NCBI GenBank assembly: GCA_017446095.1
Contig: JAFSRN010000003.1
Location: 1 to 64,000 of the forward strand
DNA length: 64,000 nucleotides
Reading direction: 5' to 3'
Source: Eubacterium sp.
GTDB taxonomy: Bacteria; Bacillota; Clostridia; Oscillospirales; Acutalibacteraceae
Below are positions 33,252-41,800 of this stretch, piece after piece (within the stretch, counting starts at the first letter, position 1; every line of letters starts with the position of its first letter). The translations under genes and the position numbers were made by a program. The notes under the pieces are model-generated. The model was not told the origin of the DNA and searched no databases. It saw only the letters and a list, made by a program, of their open reading frames with translations.

Positions 33252-34703
33252 ATGAAACTCAAACGCGTTTTGGCAATAACTCTTTCAATAATAGCGGTCA
33301 CACTTATGTGCGCACCGTTTATTTCGTTTGCCCAGGTTCGCACCGGCGAGGGCGAGGCTGCGCTTTTGCAGGAAGGCGAGTTCGATATAGCAACAGGGGA
33401 AAGTGTTAAACTCGGCGCAACGCGCGGCACGGCGGACACTGTTGCGCAGAACATATATAACGGCCTGCTCAGCTATTCAAACCGTATTGACGTAAGCGCC
33501 CTCAAATGCACTCCTGATGATTTTGACGCGTATTACGCAAACGTTATCAACGATAACCCCGATTTGTTCTTTGTTTCAAGTTCGTACAGTTATTACTATA
33601 GCCAGTATACCGGTTATGTTACCGCCGTTATTCCTCAGTATGCTATGACGCAAAATGAGGTGGAAGCCGCTATGGAAATATTTAATGCAGGCGCGGCGAA
33701 GGCACTTAAAGAGGTCGATTCCTCAATGTCCGATATGCAAAAAGCGCTCGTAATTCACGATTACATCTGCGCATATGCAATTTATCCCGGCATTTATGAT
33801 TCAAACGGCAATTACATTGAGTCGCTTGACCTTGATATCTACCACTCGGCATACGGCTTCTTTAAGGACGAAACCGCTGTTTGCGCAGGCTACACGCTCG
33901 CGTATTCATACCTTATGCATCAGCTCGGTATTGACTGTGAATACGTGTCTTCCGACTCTATGGAACACGCGTGGAACAAAATCAAAATCGGCGGCAACTG
34001 GTACAACGTTGATATTACATACGATAACTACGACTATGTTGAGGAAGAAAACACATACGGCGTTGCGTTCCACAGATGCTTCCTCAAAAGCGATTCGTAT
34101 TTTCAGAGCGAAAGCGGACTTTTCCACTATGACTATCTGGATTACGACGCCGGCGACGCAACGAGCACTATCTATGACGATTATTTCTGGGACGATGTAA
34201 ATTCACGCGTTTACGTTGCAGACGGCAATTTCTATTACCTCGATCCGGATTACACCAATCAGCGCGTTTATCTGACAAAACGCACAGCGGCAGGAACGGA
34301 AACAAAGGTTAATTCGGCGTACCTGCGCTCGCCTACGATTGGTGTCACTCGCTATGCGTTTGATAGCAGCGGCACGCAGCACAATATTGACTGCACGGAT
34401 ATTCTCTGCCGACTGCTTTACCTTGACGGCAAGTTCTATGTTACGGATTCGTCAAAAATCTACTGCATTAAAATGAACGGCGCAAAGTCTGTGCTTCTGT
34501 CAAATGTAGGCTACACAATCTCGCTGGGCAGCGTAGACGGCAACATCGTTTACCAGACTTACAACGATATGAGCACCGTTGTAACCCTTGATAAATCGCT
34601 GTATTTCCGCAATTATCTTAACGGTACCCACGTTTACCCCGATGTAAACAACGACGGCATTGTCAACGGCCGCGACTGGGCTTGTATGATTAACCAATCC
34701 TGA
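33252..34703 (+). CDS. secreted transglutaminase-like protein with one dockerin-type repeat
   Basis: 483 aa with a signal peptide (LKRVLAITLSIIAVTLMCAPFISFA). Transglutaminase/cysteine-protease core at about 205-270: Cys in ETAVCAGYTLAYSYLM, His in SMEHAWNKIKIGG, Asp in WYNVDITYD. It may crosslink or cleave peptides at the surface. The last 22 residues contain one dockerin calcium loop, PDVNNDGIVNGRDW, where complete dockerins have two. The stop codon is followed at once by a dispersed repeat element, suggesting that the second half was lost. Upstream is another palindromic repeat. Confidence 0.85.
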   Translation: MKLKRVLAITLSIIAVTLMCAPFISFAQVRTGEGEAALLQEGEFDIATGESVKLGATRGTADTVAQNIYNGLLSYSNRIDVSALKCTPDDFDAYYANVINDNPDLFFVSSSYSYYYSQYTGYVTAVIPQYAMTQNEVEAAMEIFNAGAAKALKEVDSSMSDMQKALVIHDYICAYAIYPGIYDSNGNYIESLDLDIYHSAYGFFKDETAVCAGYTLAYSYLMHQLGIDCEYVSSDSMEHAWNKIKIGGNWYNVDITYDNYDYVEEENTYGVAFHRCFLKSDSYFQSESGLFHYDYLDYDAGDATSTIYDDYFWDDVNSRVYVADGNFYYLDPDYTNQRVYLTKRTAAGTETKVNSAYLRSPTIGVTRYAFDSSGTQHNIDCTDILCRLLYLDGKFYVTDSSKIYCIKMNGAKSVLLSNVGYTISLGSVDGNIVYQTYNDMSTVVTLDKSLYFRNYLNGTHVYPDVNNDGIVNGRDWACMINQS

Positions 34704-34751
34704 TAGCCTCCCCTTGGTGAAGGTGACAGCCAAAGGCTTACGGATGAGGGG
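34704..34751 (+). repeat. dispersed CTCCCCTTGG...GATGAGGGG repeat
   Basis: Begins directly after the stop codon of the transglutaminase-like gene; the ends CTCCCCTT and GATGAGGGG are partly complementary and AGCCAAAGGCTT forms an inner inverted repeat. Of a type widespread in Ruminococcaceae intergenic DNA (from memory). Confidence 0.55.
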
Positions 34752-34772
34752 AAGTCATTGATTAATTCGTGA

Positions 34773-34801
34773 TTGACTATGCAATCGCATAGTGTTATAA
34801 T
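34773..34801 (+). promoter_or_regulatory. promoter with inverted repeat in the spacer
   Basis: TTGACT, 17 bp, TATAAT. The perfect inverted repeat ACTATGC-AATC-GCATAGT (34776-34793) fills the spacer, an operator-like position for controlling the epimerase gene. Confidence 0.65.
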
Positions 34802-34846
34802 ATTATAGAATAAATAAGCTGATATTCAGCAACGGAGGTAAAATTT

Positions 34847-35866
34847 ATGAATGTTCTTATTTTTGGCGGTACAGGACTTCTCGGTTCAGCAGCTGCACAG
34901 ATCTTCATCGACAGGGGACATAAGGTAAAGACTATTGCTCTTCCGCCCCTTCCTGAAGGCGCACCGATTCCCGAGGAAATGGAAATTGAGTTCGGCAACT
35001 TCCTTGAACTCACTGACGAAGAGCTTGAAAAAGCAATGACAGGCGTTGACGCTTTCGTTTACGCTGCGGGCGTTGACGAGCGTGTTGAATTCCCGGCACC
35101 CGTTTACGACGCTTACAAAAAGTTCAACATTGACCCTGTTGATCGTTGCTGCGCTATGGCAAAGAAGTGCGGCGTTAAGAGAGTTGTAGTTCTCGGCTCA
35201 TACTTTGCATGGCTCGCAAAAGAAAAGCCCGAGATGAAGCTTGGCGAAAAGCACCCCTACATCCGTTCCCGTCTTGATCAGGAAGAGGTTGCTTTCAAGT
35301 ATGCTGACGACGATATGGGCGTTGCAGTTCTTGAGCTGCCTTACATCTTCGGCACACAGCCGGGCAGACGTCCCGTATGGGTTATCCTTATTGAGCAGCT
35401 TCAGCGCTTTGAAAAAATGCCTTGCACGCTCTATTCAAAGGGTGGCACGGCAATGCTTACGGTTCGCCAGGTTGGCGAGGCTATCGTCGGCGCTGCAGAG
35501 CAGGTTAAGGGCGCAAGAGCGTACGGCATTTCCTGCTATAATATGACATGGAGTGAATTCCTTAAGATCGTTTACAGAGCTATGGACGGCATTGAGGACA
35601 GAAAAATTGTCGGCGTTCCGAAGTGGACATTCAAGGCTTTCGGTCTTACAATGAGAAAGGATTACGCAAAGCGCGGCATCGAGTCGGGTATCGATCCGGT
35701 TGGTCTTGCAGATATTATGGATATGAACCTGTTCATTCCTACTGACGACACCAAGGAACTCGGCTGCACACCTGATGATATCGAGGCTTCAATCTTTGAT
35801 TCAATTGCACTTTCAAAGAAGGCGTTTGAAGGCAAAGCAAACCTCATCGGTATGCGCGGCGAATAA
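34847..35866 (+). CDS. NAD(P)-dependent epimerase/dehydratase family protein
   Basis: 339 aa. Rossmann nucleotide-binding loop FGGTGLLGSAAAQIF at the N-terminus, DAFVYAAGVDER at the end of strand 4 and VVVLGSYFAW. The canonical YxxxK appears to be altered: the region reads HPYIRSRLDQEEVAF, so catalysis as a classical SDR is doubtful. Start behind GGAGG. A single-gene unit whose promoter carries an inverted repeat. Substrate cannot be told; nucleotide sugars or a nitrosative/oxidative-stress role like NmrA proteins are possible. Confidence 0.8.
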   Translation: MNVLIFGGTGLLGSAAAQIFIDRGHKVKTIALPPLPEGAPIPEEMEIEFGNFLELTDEELEKAMTGVDAFVYAAGVDERVEFPAPVYDAYKKFNIDPVDRCCAMAKKCGVKRVVVLGSYFAWLAKEKPEMKLGEKHPYIRSRLDQEEVAFKYADDDMGVAVLELPYIFGTQPGRRPVWVILIEQLQRFEKMPCTLYSKGGTAMLTVRQVGEAIVGAAEQVKGARAYGISCYNMTWSEFLKIVYRAMDGIEDRKIVGVPKWTFKAFGLTMRKDYAKRGIESGIDPVGLADIMDMNLFIPTDDTKELGCTPDDIEASIFDSIALSKKAFEGKANLIGMRGE

Positions 35867-35880
35867 TAATCGTATCAGTC

Positions 35881-35904
35881 AGGGCGGGTTATCCCGCCCT
35901 GTGT
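35881..35904 (+). terminator. hairpin after the epimerase gene
   Basis: Perfect stem AGGGCGGGTT/ATCCCGCCCT region followed by GTGTTT; a weak T tail. It also lies 20 bp before the next start. Confidence 0.55.
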
Positions 35905-35922
35905 TTATGAAAGGACAGAAAA

Positions 35923-37224
35923 ATGAAAAAAGTATTATCTATTGTACTGTCGCTTGTTATGGTGCTTGGCACTGTATGCTGCTTTAATATAAGCGCGTTT
36001 GCGCTTTCTTCGAGCGGATACTGCGGCGATAATCTGTATTATAACTTCAATTCGTCCACGGGCGCGCTTGTTATCAGCGGCAGCGGAATGATTGACGGCG
36101 AAACTTTTTATGAGAACAACAGCATTAAAAGCGTTGTTATAAATAACGGATGCATCGGTTCAGAATCGTTTGCCTTTTCTGCTTGTAAGAATTTGCAGAG
36201 CATCTCTTTCCCGAAATCATTTGACAATCTTGGTTTTGCAACCCTTTACGGCTGCACTTCTCTGACAAGCATCACGGTTGATTCGCTAAACAATACTTAC
36301 GACAGCAGAAACAACTGCAACGCTGTTATTGAAACAAAAACAAATACAATGGTTTCAGCGTGCAAGGCGACGGTAATACCTTCATCGGTACGTCATATTG
36401 ACTGTGAGGCTTTTGGCGGTCAAACAGGTATTACAAGTTACACAATACCCGAAGGTGTTAATTCAATTGAATACTGCGTGTTTAACGGTTGCAGCAATCT
36501 TAAAAGCATTACTTTGCCCAGATCGCTTAAATATGTCGGTCTTTATGCGTTCTCTTCGTGCAGTAAGCTTACCGATGTTTATTATGCAGGCAATAAAGCA
36601 GATTTCGTAAAGATTGATATGGACAACTTAAACCATTCAAACGATGACTTTGTTAATTCGCTTATTCACTGTAACAACGGCAATATGCGCTGGTTCCGCA
36701 ACGATACCTGCACCGGTAACAGCACGGTTTGCGGCGTTGTAAGTGTCAGTGGAATTAAAACGTTGACCTATAACGGCAAGGCAAAAAAGCAAAACCCGAC
36801 TGTTAAGTTCGGTGGCAAAAAGCTTGCAGCAGGAACGGATTACACAGTTAGCTATTCCAACAATAAAAACGTCGGCAAAGCAACTGTAACCTTAAAGGGC
36901 AAGGGTGTATATTACGGCACAATTAAAAAGACCTTTAAGATTAACCCCAAAGGCACAAGCATAACAAATGCTAAAAAGTCAAAGACCGCAGTTGTTATTT
37001 GGAAGCGCCAGAAGAAGCAGACTACGGGCTATCAGATTCAACTTAGCACATCCAAAAAGTTTGCAAAGAAAGCTACCAAAACGTATACAATTAACAACAC
37101 AACAGGCAACAAGTTGGTTGCATCGTATAAAAAAGGTAAAAAGTACTACGCGCGCGTACGCACATATAAAACAGTAGGCAGCACAAAGTACTACTCAAAA
37201 TGGAGTAAAACAAAAGCGTTTTAG
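35923..37224 (+). CDS. secreted BspA-type LRR protein (433 aa)
   Basis: Signal peptide (MKKVLSIVLSLVMVLGTVCCFNISAFA). LRR_5 repeats at about 40-240 (IGSESFAFSACKNLQSISFP; INSIEYCVFNGCSNLKSITLP), then an MBG-like domain (about 270-345: LTYNGKAKKQNPTVKF... KNVGKATVTLKGKGVY) and a Fn3-like end (YYARVRTYKTVGSTKYYSKWSK). It is a short relative of the proteins at 4624 and 38841, with the same C-terminal cassette but no Cys-hairpin modules. Probably a surface binding protein. No cell-wall anchor motif is visible. Confidence 0.88.
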   Translation: MKKVLSIVLSLVMVLGTVCCFNISAFALSSSGYCGDNLYYNFNSSTGALVISGSGMIDGETFYENNSIKSVVINNGCIGSESFAFSACKNLQSISFPKSFDNLGFATLYGCTSLTSITVDSLNNTYDSRNNCNAVIETKTNTMVSACKATVIPSSVRHIDCEAFGGQTGITSYTIPEGVNSIEYCVFNGCSNLKSITLPRSLKYVGLYAFSSCSKLTDVYYAGNKADFVKIDMDNLNHSNDDFVNSLIHCNNGNMRWFRNDTCTGNSTVCGVVSVSGIKTLTYNGKAKKQNPTVKFGGKKLAAGTDYTVSYSNNKNVGKATVTLKGKGVYYGTIKKTFKINPKGTSITNAKKSKTAVVIWKRQKKQTTGYQIQLSTSKKFAKKATKTYTINNTTGNKLVASYKKGKKYYARVRTYKTVGSTKYYSKWSKTKAF

Positions 37225-37228
37225 TAAC

Positions 37229-37262
37229 AAAAAAAAGAACCTTCGCTATGAAGGTTCTTTTA
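37229..37262. terminator. bidirectional terminator
   Basis: Stem AAAGAACCTT/AAGGTTCTTT with 7-nt loop. Four T's follow on the + strand (LRR gene end) and eight or more on the minus strand (small RNA end). Confidence 0.85.
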
Positions 37263-37424
37263 ATATAAATCCGCACATCCGCCAAGGCTGAAGATAACCT
37301 GCTGTTAAACGCAGGTGGGTTTCGTCCCTTGTACTTTACTGCTCCCAACGTCCTGCAAAGCAGGGAGGTCTGCAAACCGTACCCGGAGTCCGAATCCCTG
37401 AATAAAGATTGTTCGGGTTATTTA
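37229..37424 (-). ncRNA. structured small RNA, possibly 6S-like
   Basis: On the minus strand this stretch ends in a terminator (GAACCTTCATAGCGAAGGTTC) with an eight-T run. Before it lies a rod-like fold: 5' AAATAACCCGAACAATC can pair with 3' GGATGTGCGGATTTAT as a bulged closing stem, a 3'-side hairpin ACCTGC/GCAGGT sits in a central bubble, and GTAC..TTTGC..TCCC pairs with GGGA..GTAAAGTAC as a terminal stem. That plan (about 175-195 nt) fits 6S RNA. I see no good promoter and no conserved 6S sequence I can swear to. It could instead be a 3' UTR of the DUF1292 transcript. Confidence 0.4.
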
Positions 37425-37440
37425 AGCTCTTGGTTGTCGA

Positions 37441-37680
37441 GATGCGCAGACTCGTTCACGAGCGCTGCCGGTGGCAGATGAAGCGAGTGATAAGAGTTGC
37501 GTAGCGGTCAAAATTTGCCGCCGCGCCAAGGCGAAGCAAATTTTGGGCACCGCCCGCCGTTCGTCCAAACATATTACGTGATTAAAGCATTTTGATTTGC
37601 AAAATACTAACAATCACTTCATATGTTTCTCCTCTCAAATCAAAATTTCGCTTCGCTGCTTTTTGATTTGTTGAATTTAG
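37441..37680 (+). repeat. non-coding palindromic DNA between small RNA and DUF1292 gene
   Basis: Holds the inverted repeats CAAAATTTGC/GCAAATTTTG (37509-37545) and CAAATCAAAA/TTTTTGATTTG (37637-37673). The second is a plausible terminator for the leftward DUF1292 gene. GC-rich blocks alternate with AT-rich ones. No frame here has a ribosome site; it looks like repeat-element remains. Confidence 0.45.
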
Positions 37681-37702
37681 CAATTCTAATATCTAAACTG
37701 TC

Positions 37703-38017
37703 TTACTGCTCCGGCTCAAAGTACTCTACTTCGTACTTTTCCTCAACTTTAGCCATAAGGATATCGGATACCTGCTCGTATTCCATATCGTTCTGGATTT
37801 CCTCAAGGTACTCATCGCCGTTTTCGTCCTCAATAACTTTGAGGATAATCACTTCAAAGTCAGCCTCAACGATTTCCTCATCGTCGTCGCGGTACTCGGT
37901 GATTGCAACGTAAACCGCATCCTCGGTTTCATACCTTTCAAGAAGTTCAAAAAGTATTTCGTTTCCGTTTTCGTCTGTTACCGAAATAATGTCCGGCTCA
38001 TAAATTTCGTTATCCAT
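37703..38017 (-). CDS. DUF1292 protein
   Basis: 104 aa, very acidic. The family pattern is clear: IISVTDENGNEILFELLERYETEDAVYVAI, then DFEVIILKVIEDENGDEYLEEI and a C-terminal helix. DUF1292 proteins are small beta proteins widespread in Firmicutes, often near ruvX and fur-like genes; function unknown. ATG 38017 follows AAGGAGAAC on the minus strand. It stands alone here, divergent from the large RNA gene on its right. Confidence 0.9.
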   Translation of the reverse strand: MDNEIYEPDIISVTDENGNEILFELLERYETEDAVYVAITEYRDDDEEIVEADFEVIILKVIEDENGDEYLEEIQNDMEYEQVSDILMAKVEEKYEVEYFEPEQ

Positions 38018-38108
38018 ATCTGTTCTCCTTTAGTATCTTGCCTATATTATATTAAATTAAGATAAAATAGTCAATAGGGAAGCGGCGTTTAGTAAAAACT
38101 TACAAAAA

Positions 38109-38127
38109 TTTTCAACAATGTTGAAAA
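38109..38127 (+). promoter_or_regulatory. palindrome upstream of the large RNA promoter
   Basis: TTTTCAACA, one base, TGTTGAAAA: perfect 9-bp arms, ending 6 bp before the -35 box. Well placed for a regulator of the RNA gene. Confidence 0.5.
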
Positions 38128-38133
38128 AAACTA

Positions 38134-38162
38134 TTGACAAACGCTAAAAGATGTGTTATTAT
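38134..38162 (+). promoter_or_regulatory. strong sigma-A promoter of the large RNA
   Basis: Consensus TTGACA, 17 bp, TATTAT (five of six). Transcription should start about 38168. Confidence 0.85.
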
Positions 38163-38543
38163 TAGGTTGAACTTAAGAGAGGGCTCAGAATTAAGAAGTG
38201 GAGATTTGTTAGAGCCAAGGTTCAAAATTTAATAAGGAGGCTGAATACTATGATGAAACTTCAGATTGATGGTTCAGCCACCTGTACAGTATCCCAATAG
38301 AGATAACGAGATATTTTGGTCGACAGAGGTAAAACGGAATTACCTACGGATCACATGATTGTTAAAGAAGAAAAAGCGTTATAAGCAGGGATTGGAAAAA
38401 TACTTACAGGTGTCGACTAAAATTTAATACTAAAGTTATATAAGATTATTTTCCTGCTGATAATCAGAGTAGAGATACTCTATAAATAAATTGGATAGAG
38501 TTTATCAATTTATTTAATAAAGAAATATTATGAGGATATACCA

Positions 38544-38670
38544 ATGTTCTAGTTAGTACGAACGAATACCAACAATCCTTAAAGAAAGGAAAACTCCGAT
38601 GTTCTAGTTAGTACGAACGAATATCAACAATCCTTAAAGAAAGGTATAATCCAATGGGCTAGTCAGATTA
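38544..38670 (+). repeat. 55-nt tandem repeat inside the large RNA
   Basis: Units start at 38544, 38599 and (partial) 38654. Each has ATGTTCTAG or ATGGGCTAG, GTTAGTACGAACGAAT, and a CCTTAAAGAAAGG mini-hairpin. Units are contiguous, so this is a repeated RNA module and not a spacer array. Confidence 0.8.
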
Positions 38671-38722
38671 ACTGCAATATAATTGTAGAGGTAAAGTCCA
38701 AAAATGTACAAGTAAATAACAG

Positions 38723-38751
38723 CTCCCGACCAGTAGGTCGGGAGTTTTTTT
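38723..38751 (+). terminator. terminator of the large RNA
   Basis: Perfect stem CTCCCGACC/GGTCGGGAG, AGTA loop, seven T's. Confidence 0.93.
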
Positions 38752-38779
38752 GCTTTTTAGACAAATGTACATAAAAATG

Positions 38780-38809
38780 TTGACATTATAATATATTTTA
38801 TGTTATTAT
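38780..38809 (+). promoter_or_regulatory. sigma-A promoter of the 1439-aa LRR gene
   Basis: TTGACA, 18 bp, TATTAT, downstream of the RNA terminator. It shows that the RNA is a separate unit rather than a leader of the LRR gene. Confidence 0.7.
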
Positions 38810-38840
38810 AAAGTGAATAATTATTTTAAGGAGTGATTTT

Positions 38841-41800
38841 ATGATAAAAACCACTAAAAAAGTAATCGCTTGCATTTTGTCGATGCTTATGGTGATTACT
38901 TCAGCTCCTTTCATCGCACTTGCTGACGAGCCTATTGATGAGCTCAAAGCGGCAATTACTGCTTACGAAACAAAGATGGACGGAACTGTTTACACAAATA
39001 TGGAAGCGGCGTATACCTCATACTACAACGCTGTAAAAGCACGCGACGCTTACATTAACGGTATGAGGACTGAAATCGATCTTGCACCGATTACAGCAGA
39101 CCTCACCACAAAAACTGCCGCTATGCAGGCGTTCACACCGAGCTTTACTACGGTAGTTCCCTCGTTCCATGGCGACGACCTTACTGCTTACGTTGGCACA
39201 GCGTACAACAACGTGCTTTATTCACCGCAGGTTGACAACGCTACCGCTACAGCAGAAAACACCAACGCAAAAGTTAAGTACGAGCTTTTCTACGCACCTA
39301 CAGTTCTTGCGTATGACGGCACAACACAGCTCAGAATGCCTGTTATGGTAAGTGCACAGCTTACTTATTCAAAAACAAGGTATCTGTACGGCAGTTATCC
39401 TACCGTATCGTCAACCGATATGGCAGACCATCCTGATTTAGCGCTCATAGGCCGCTGGTATTCAGGCGATAACGTTACCGGCTGGAGTGACAGCAACAAC
39501 GGTAAGGATGGTAACTGGAGTTTTGCTGCTCAGCTTGCTGCTAACCTTCAGACCTTCGGTTACAACAGCGATACCGGCTACGGCTCAAACCAGTCTACGG
39601 ATACACGTTCACAGGAACTTCCGCAGTACGGCACACTTGCGTGGTGGCAGGGCAGAATGTTCTACGCTGCAAACATTATGAATGTTAACACCACATTTGC
39701 AGACGGCGAGTACCTCAAGACTTATCAGCCGCACTGGTATATCTGCGCAAGTGACAGCCCTAACTCAACTTACGACGCAACTATGATGCGTGGCTCAAAC
39801 ATCATTTATGTAATCAACTACAAGGCGTATACAGACGCACTTGCAAACAATGCCGCAAAGCTGGCAACTATCTATAAGTACAACAAGACTCCCGACCGTG
39901 CAGAGGATCTTCTTGAAGCTTATGATACAGCTACTTCATTCAACATCAATTCCTACAATTTCGAGGATTCATCAAAGATTGTTGAGGCTGCAGACCTGAT
40001 TCAGACACTTTGCGAAACACTTGCAGACAAGAACTCAAAGCTTACTGAGTCCAATATGTCCGACTATAACAAGCTCTTTAATGCTATTGATGCATATGAT
40101 GATATTTACTTCGCAGGCAACGCAGACGGTCATTACGACGCTACTACCTGGGATACGTTCTCATCAAACTTTGAAAGAGCAGTAAACGCTGCAGGCAACG
40201 TTTATGAAAACGGCTATGTTGCTGAATTTGATAATAAGTCCATCGCTTACATCGCAGAAGCGCTTGACTTTATGCTTGATAAATCAGGCGACCTCGGAGA
40301 CAATGCTACTTACGACTTTGACAGCTCAACAGGCGTTGTAACAATCAGCGGTACAGGCGCCCTTGATGATTACACCGGCACTGACAGCCCGTTTGCAGGT
40401 AACACAAAGATTACAAACGTTGTTATTGAAGACGGCGTTACCTCAATCGGCGACAATATGTTCAACGGCTGCACAGGTCTTGAGAATGTTACTATTCCTT
40501 CAACCGTAACATACGTTGGCGAGAGCGCATTTGAGGATTGCTCTTCGCTCACAACAATCACTGTTCCTGCAGGCGCAACATACGGCGATAACGCATTCAA
40601 CGGCTGCACTTCACTTGAGAGTGTTGAGTTCGGCAGCGGCGAGATTGCTTCCAAGGATGAAGCTGACCACAACGCGCCGTGGTATCAGCCAAGCGTTAAG
40701 GAAATCATTATCACACCCGGCGTTACCAAGATCGGTGAGCACGCATTCAGCGACGCTACTAATATCGAAAAACTTACCGTACCTTGCGATATCCCTGTTA
40801 ACACTGCTTCAAACACAAATGCGTTTGAGGGTATGACAGGTCTTAAGTACATCACAATCACACCCGGTACTACCGGCACAATGATTAACTGGGGCGAAAA
40901 CAGCTATTATAAGCGTTCACCCTGGTACGGCAACAGAAATAATCTGGAAATGCACGTAACCGTTCAAAACGGCGTACAGAATATCTCAAGCCACGCATTC
41001 TATGAGTGCTCTAATATTGACGATATCAACCTTCCGGGTTCTATCGCATCTGTCGGCGAAAGAGCATTCTACGGCTGTTCTGCACTTGACGACATTTACT
41101 TCTACAATCCTGATTGCGTAATTTACGATTCAGCATTCACGCTTCGTGAACTCATCAAGATTCACGGTTATGATAATTCAACCGCACAGGCTTATGCTAA
41201 TAAGTACAACAGAGATTTCATTCTTATCGGCGACCACACACATAATTTTATACCTGCTGTAACCGCACCTACCTGCACAGAACAGGGTTATACTACATAC
41301 ACTTGCTCTTGCGGTAATTCTTATACTGCGGATTACACCGATGCAACAGGTCACGACTGGGACGAAGGCACTGTTACAGTTAAACCTACCTGCACAACAA
41401 CAGGTACAAAGGTTTACACCTGTAAGAATGACGCAAGCCATAAACGCAGCGAAACTGTTGAAAGAGTTGCCCACACTTGGGAAGCAACAAGCACAACCGC
41501 AACCTGCACAACACCGGGGATCACTAATTATACCTGCGCAGTTTGTACTTCAACAAAAACTGAAGTTGAGCCTGCTCTCGGCCACGATTATATCGGCACA
41601 GTAACGGCACCTACCTGCACAGCACAGGGCTACACAACTTACAACTGCTCACGCTGCGAAGCTACTTATGTAGGTAGTTATGTTGCTGTTCTCGGTCACA
41701 ACTATATCAGCACTGTTGTTCCTGCTACCTGCAGCGATTTCGGTTATACAGAGCATAAATGCTCACGCTGCCAGGATTCGTATCAGGACACATTAAAGCC

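Larger units (their letters stand above)
38168..38751 (+). ncRNA. large structured non-coding RNA, about 580 nt (ROOL-like candidate)
   Basis: Bounded by its own consensus promoter and a strong terminator; no frame of meaningful length. Perfect or near-perfect helices: 38167-38172/38220-38225 (TTGAAC), 38182-38186/38212-38216 (GGCTC), 38239-38245/38273-38279 (GGCTGAA), 38313-38325/38411-38423 (13 bp, one G-U), 38327-38332/38340-38345 (AGGTAA). AGCAGG 38384-38389 pairs with CCTGCT 38453-38458, crossing the 13-bp helix. 38477-38483/38495-38501 and 38484-38493/38506-38515 form an H-type pseudoknot. A 55-nt unit repeats 2.3 times. Length, ornate fold and gut/rumen Firmicutes origin match the ROOL class; the assignment is from memory of its size, not of its sequence. 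Function unknown. Confidence 0.75.

Noticed and set aside
37422-37613. 63-codon leftward frame near the small RNA
   Set aside because: No ribosome site; the DNA is made of inverted repeats and looks like repeat-element remains.
38250-38300. 16-codon frame behind AAGGAGG (MMKLQIDGSATCTVSQ)
   Set aside because: The AGGAGG and the frame lie inside the GGCTGAA/TTCAGCC helix of the large RNA; structure explains the bases better. A leader peptide is not excluded.
38544-38670. CRISPR-like repeats
   Set aside because: Units are contiguous without variable spacers, there are only 2.3 of them, and no cas genes are present.
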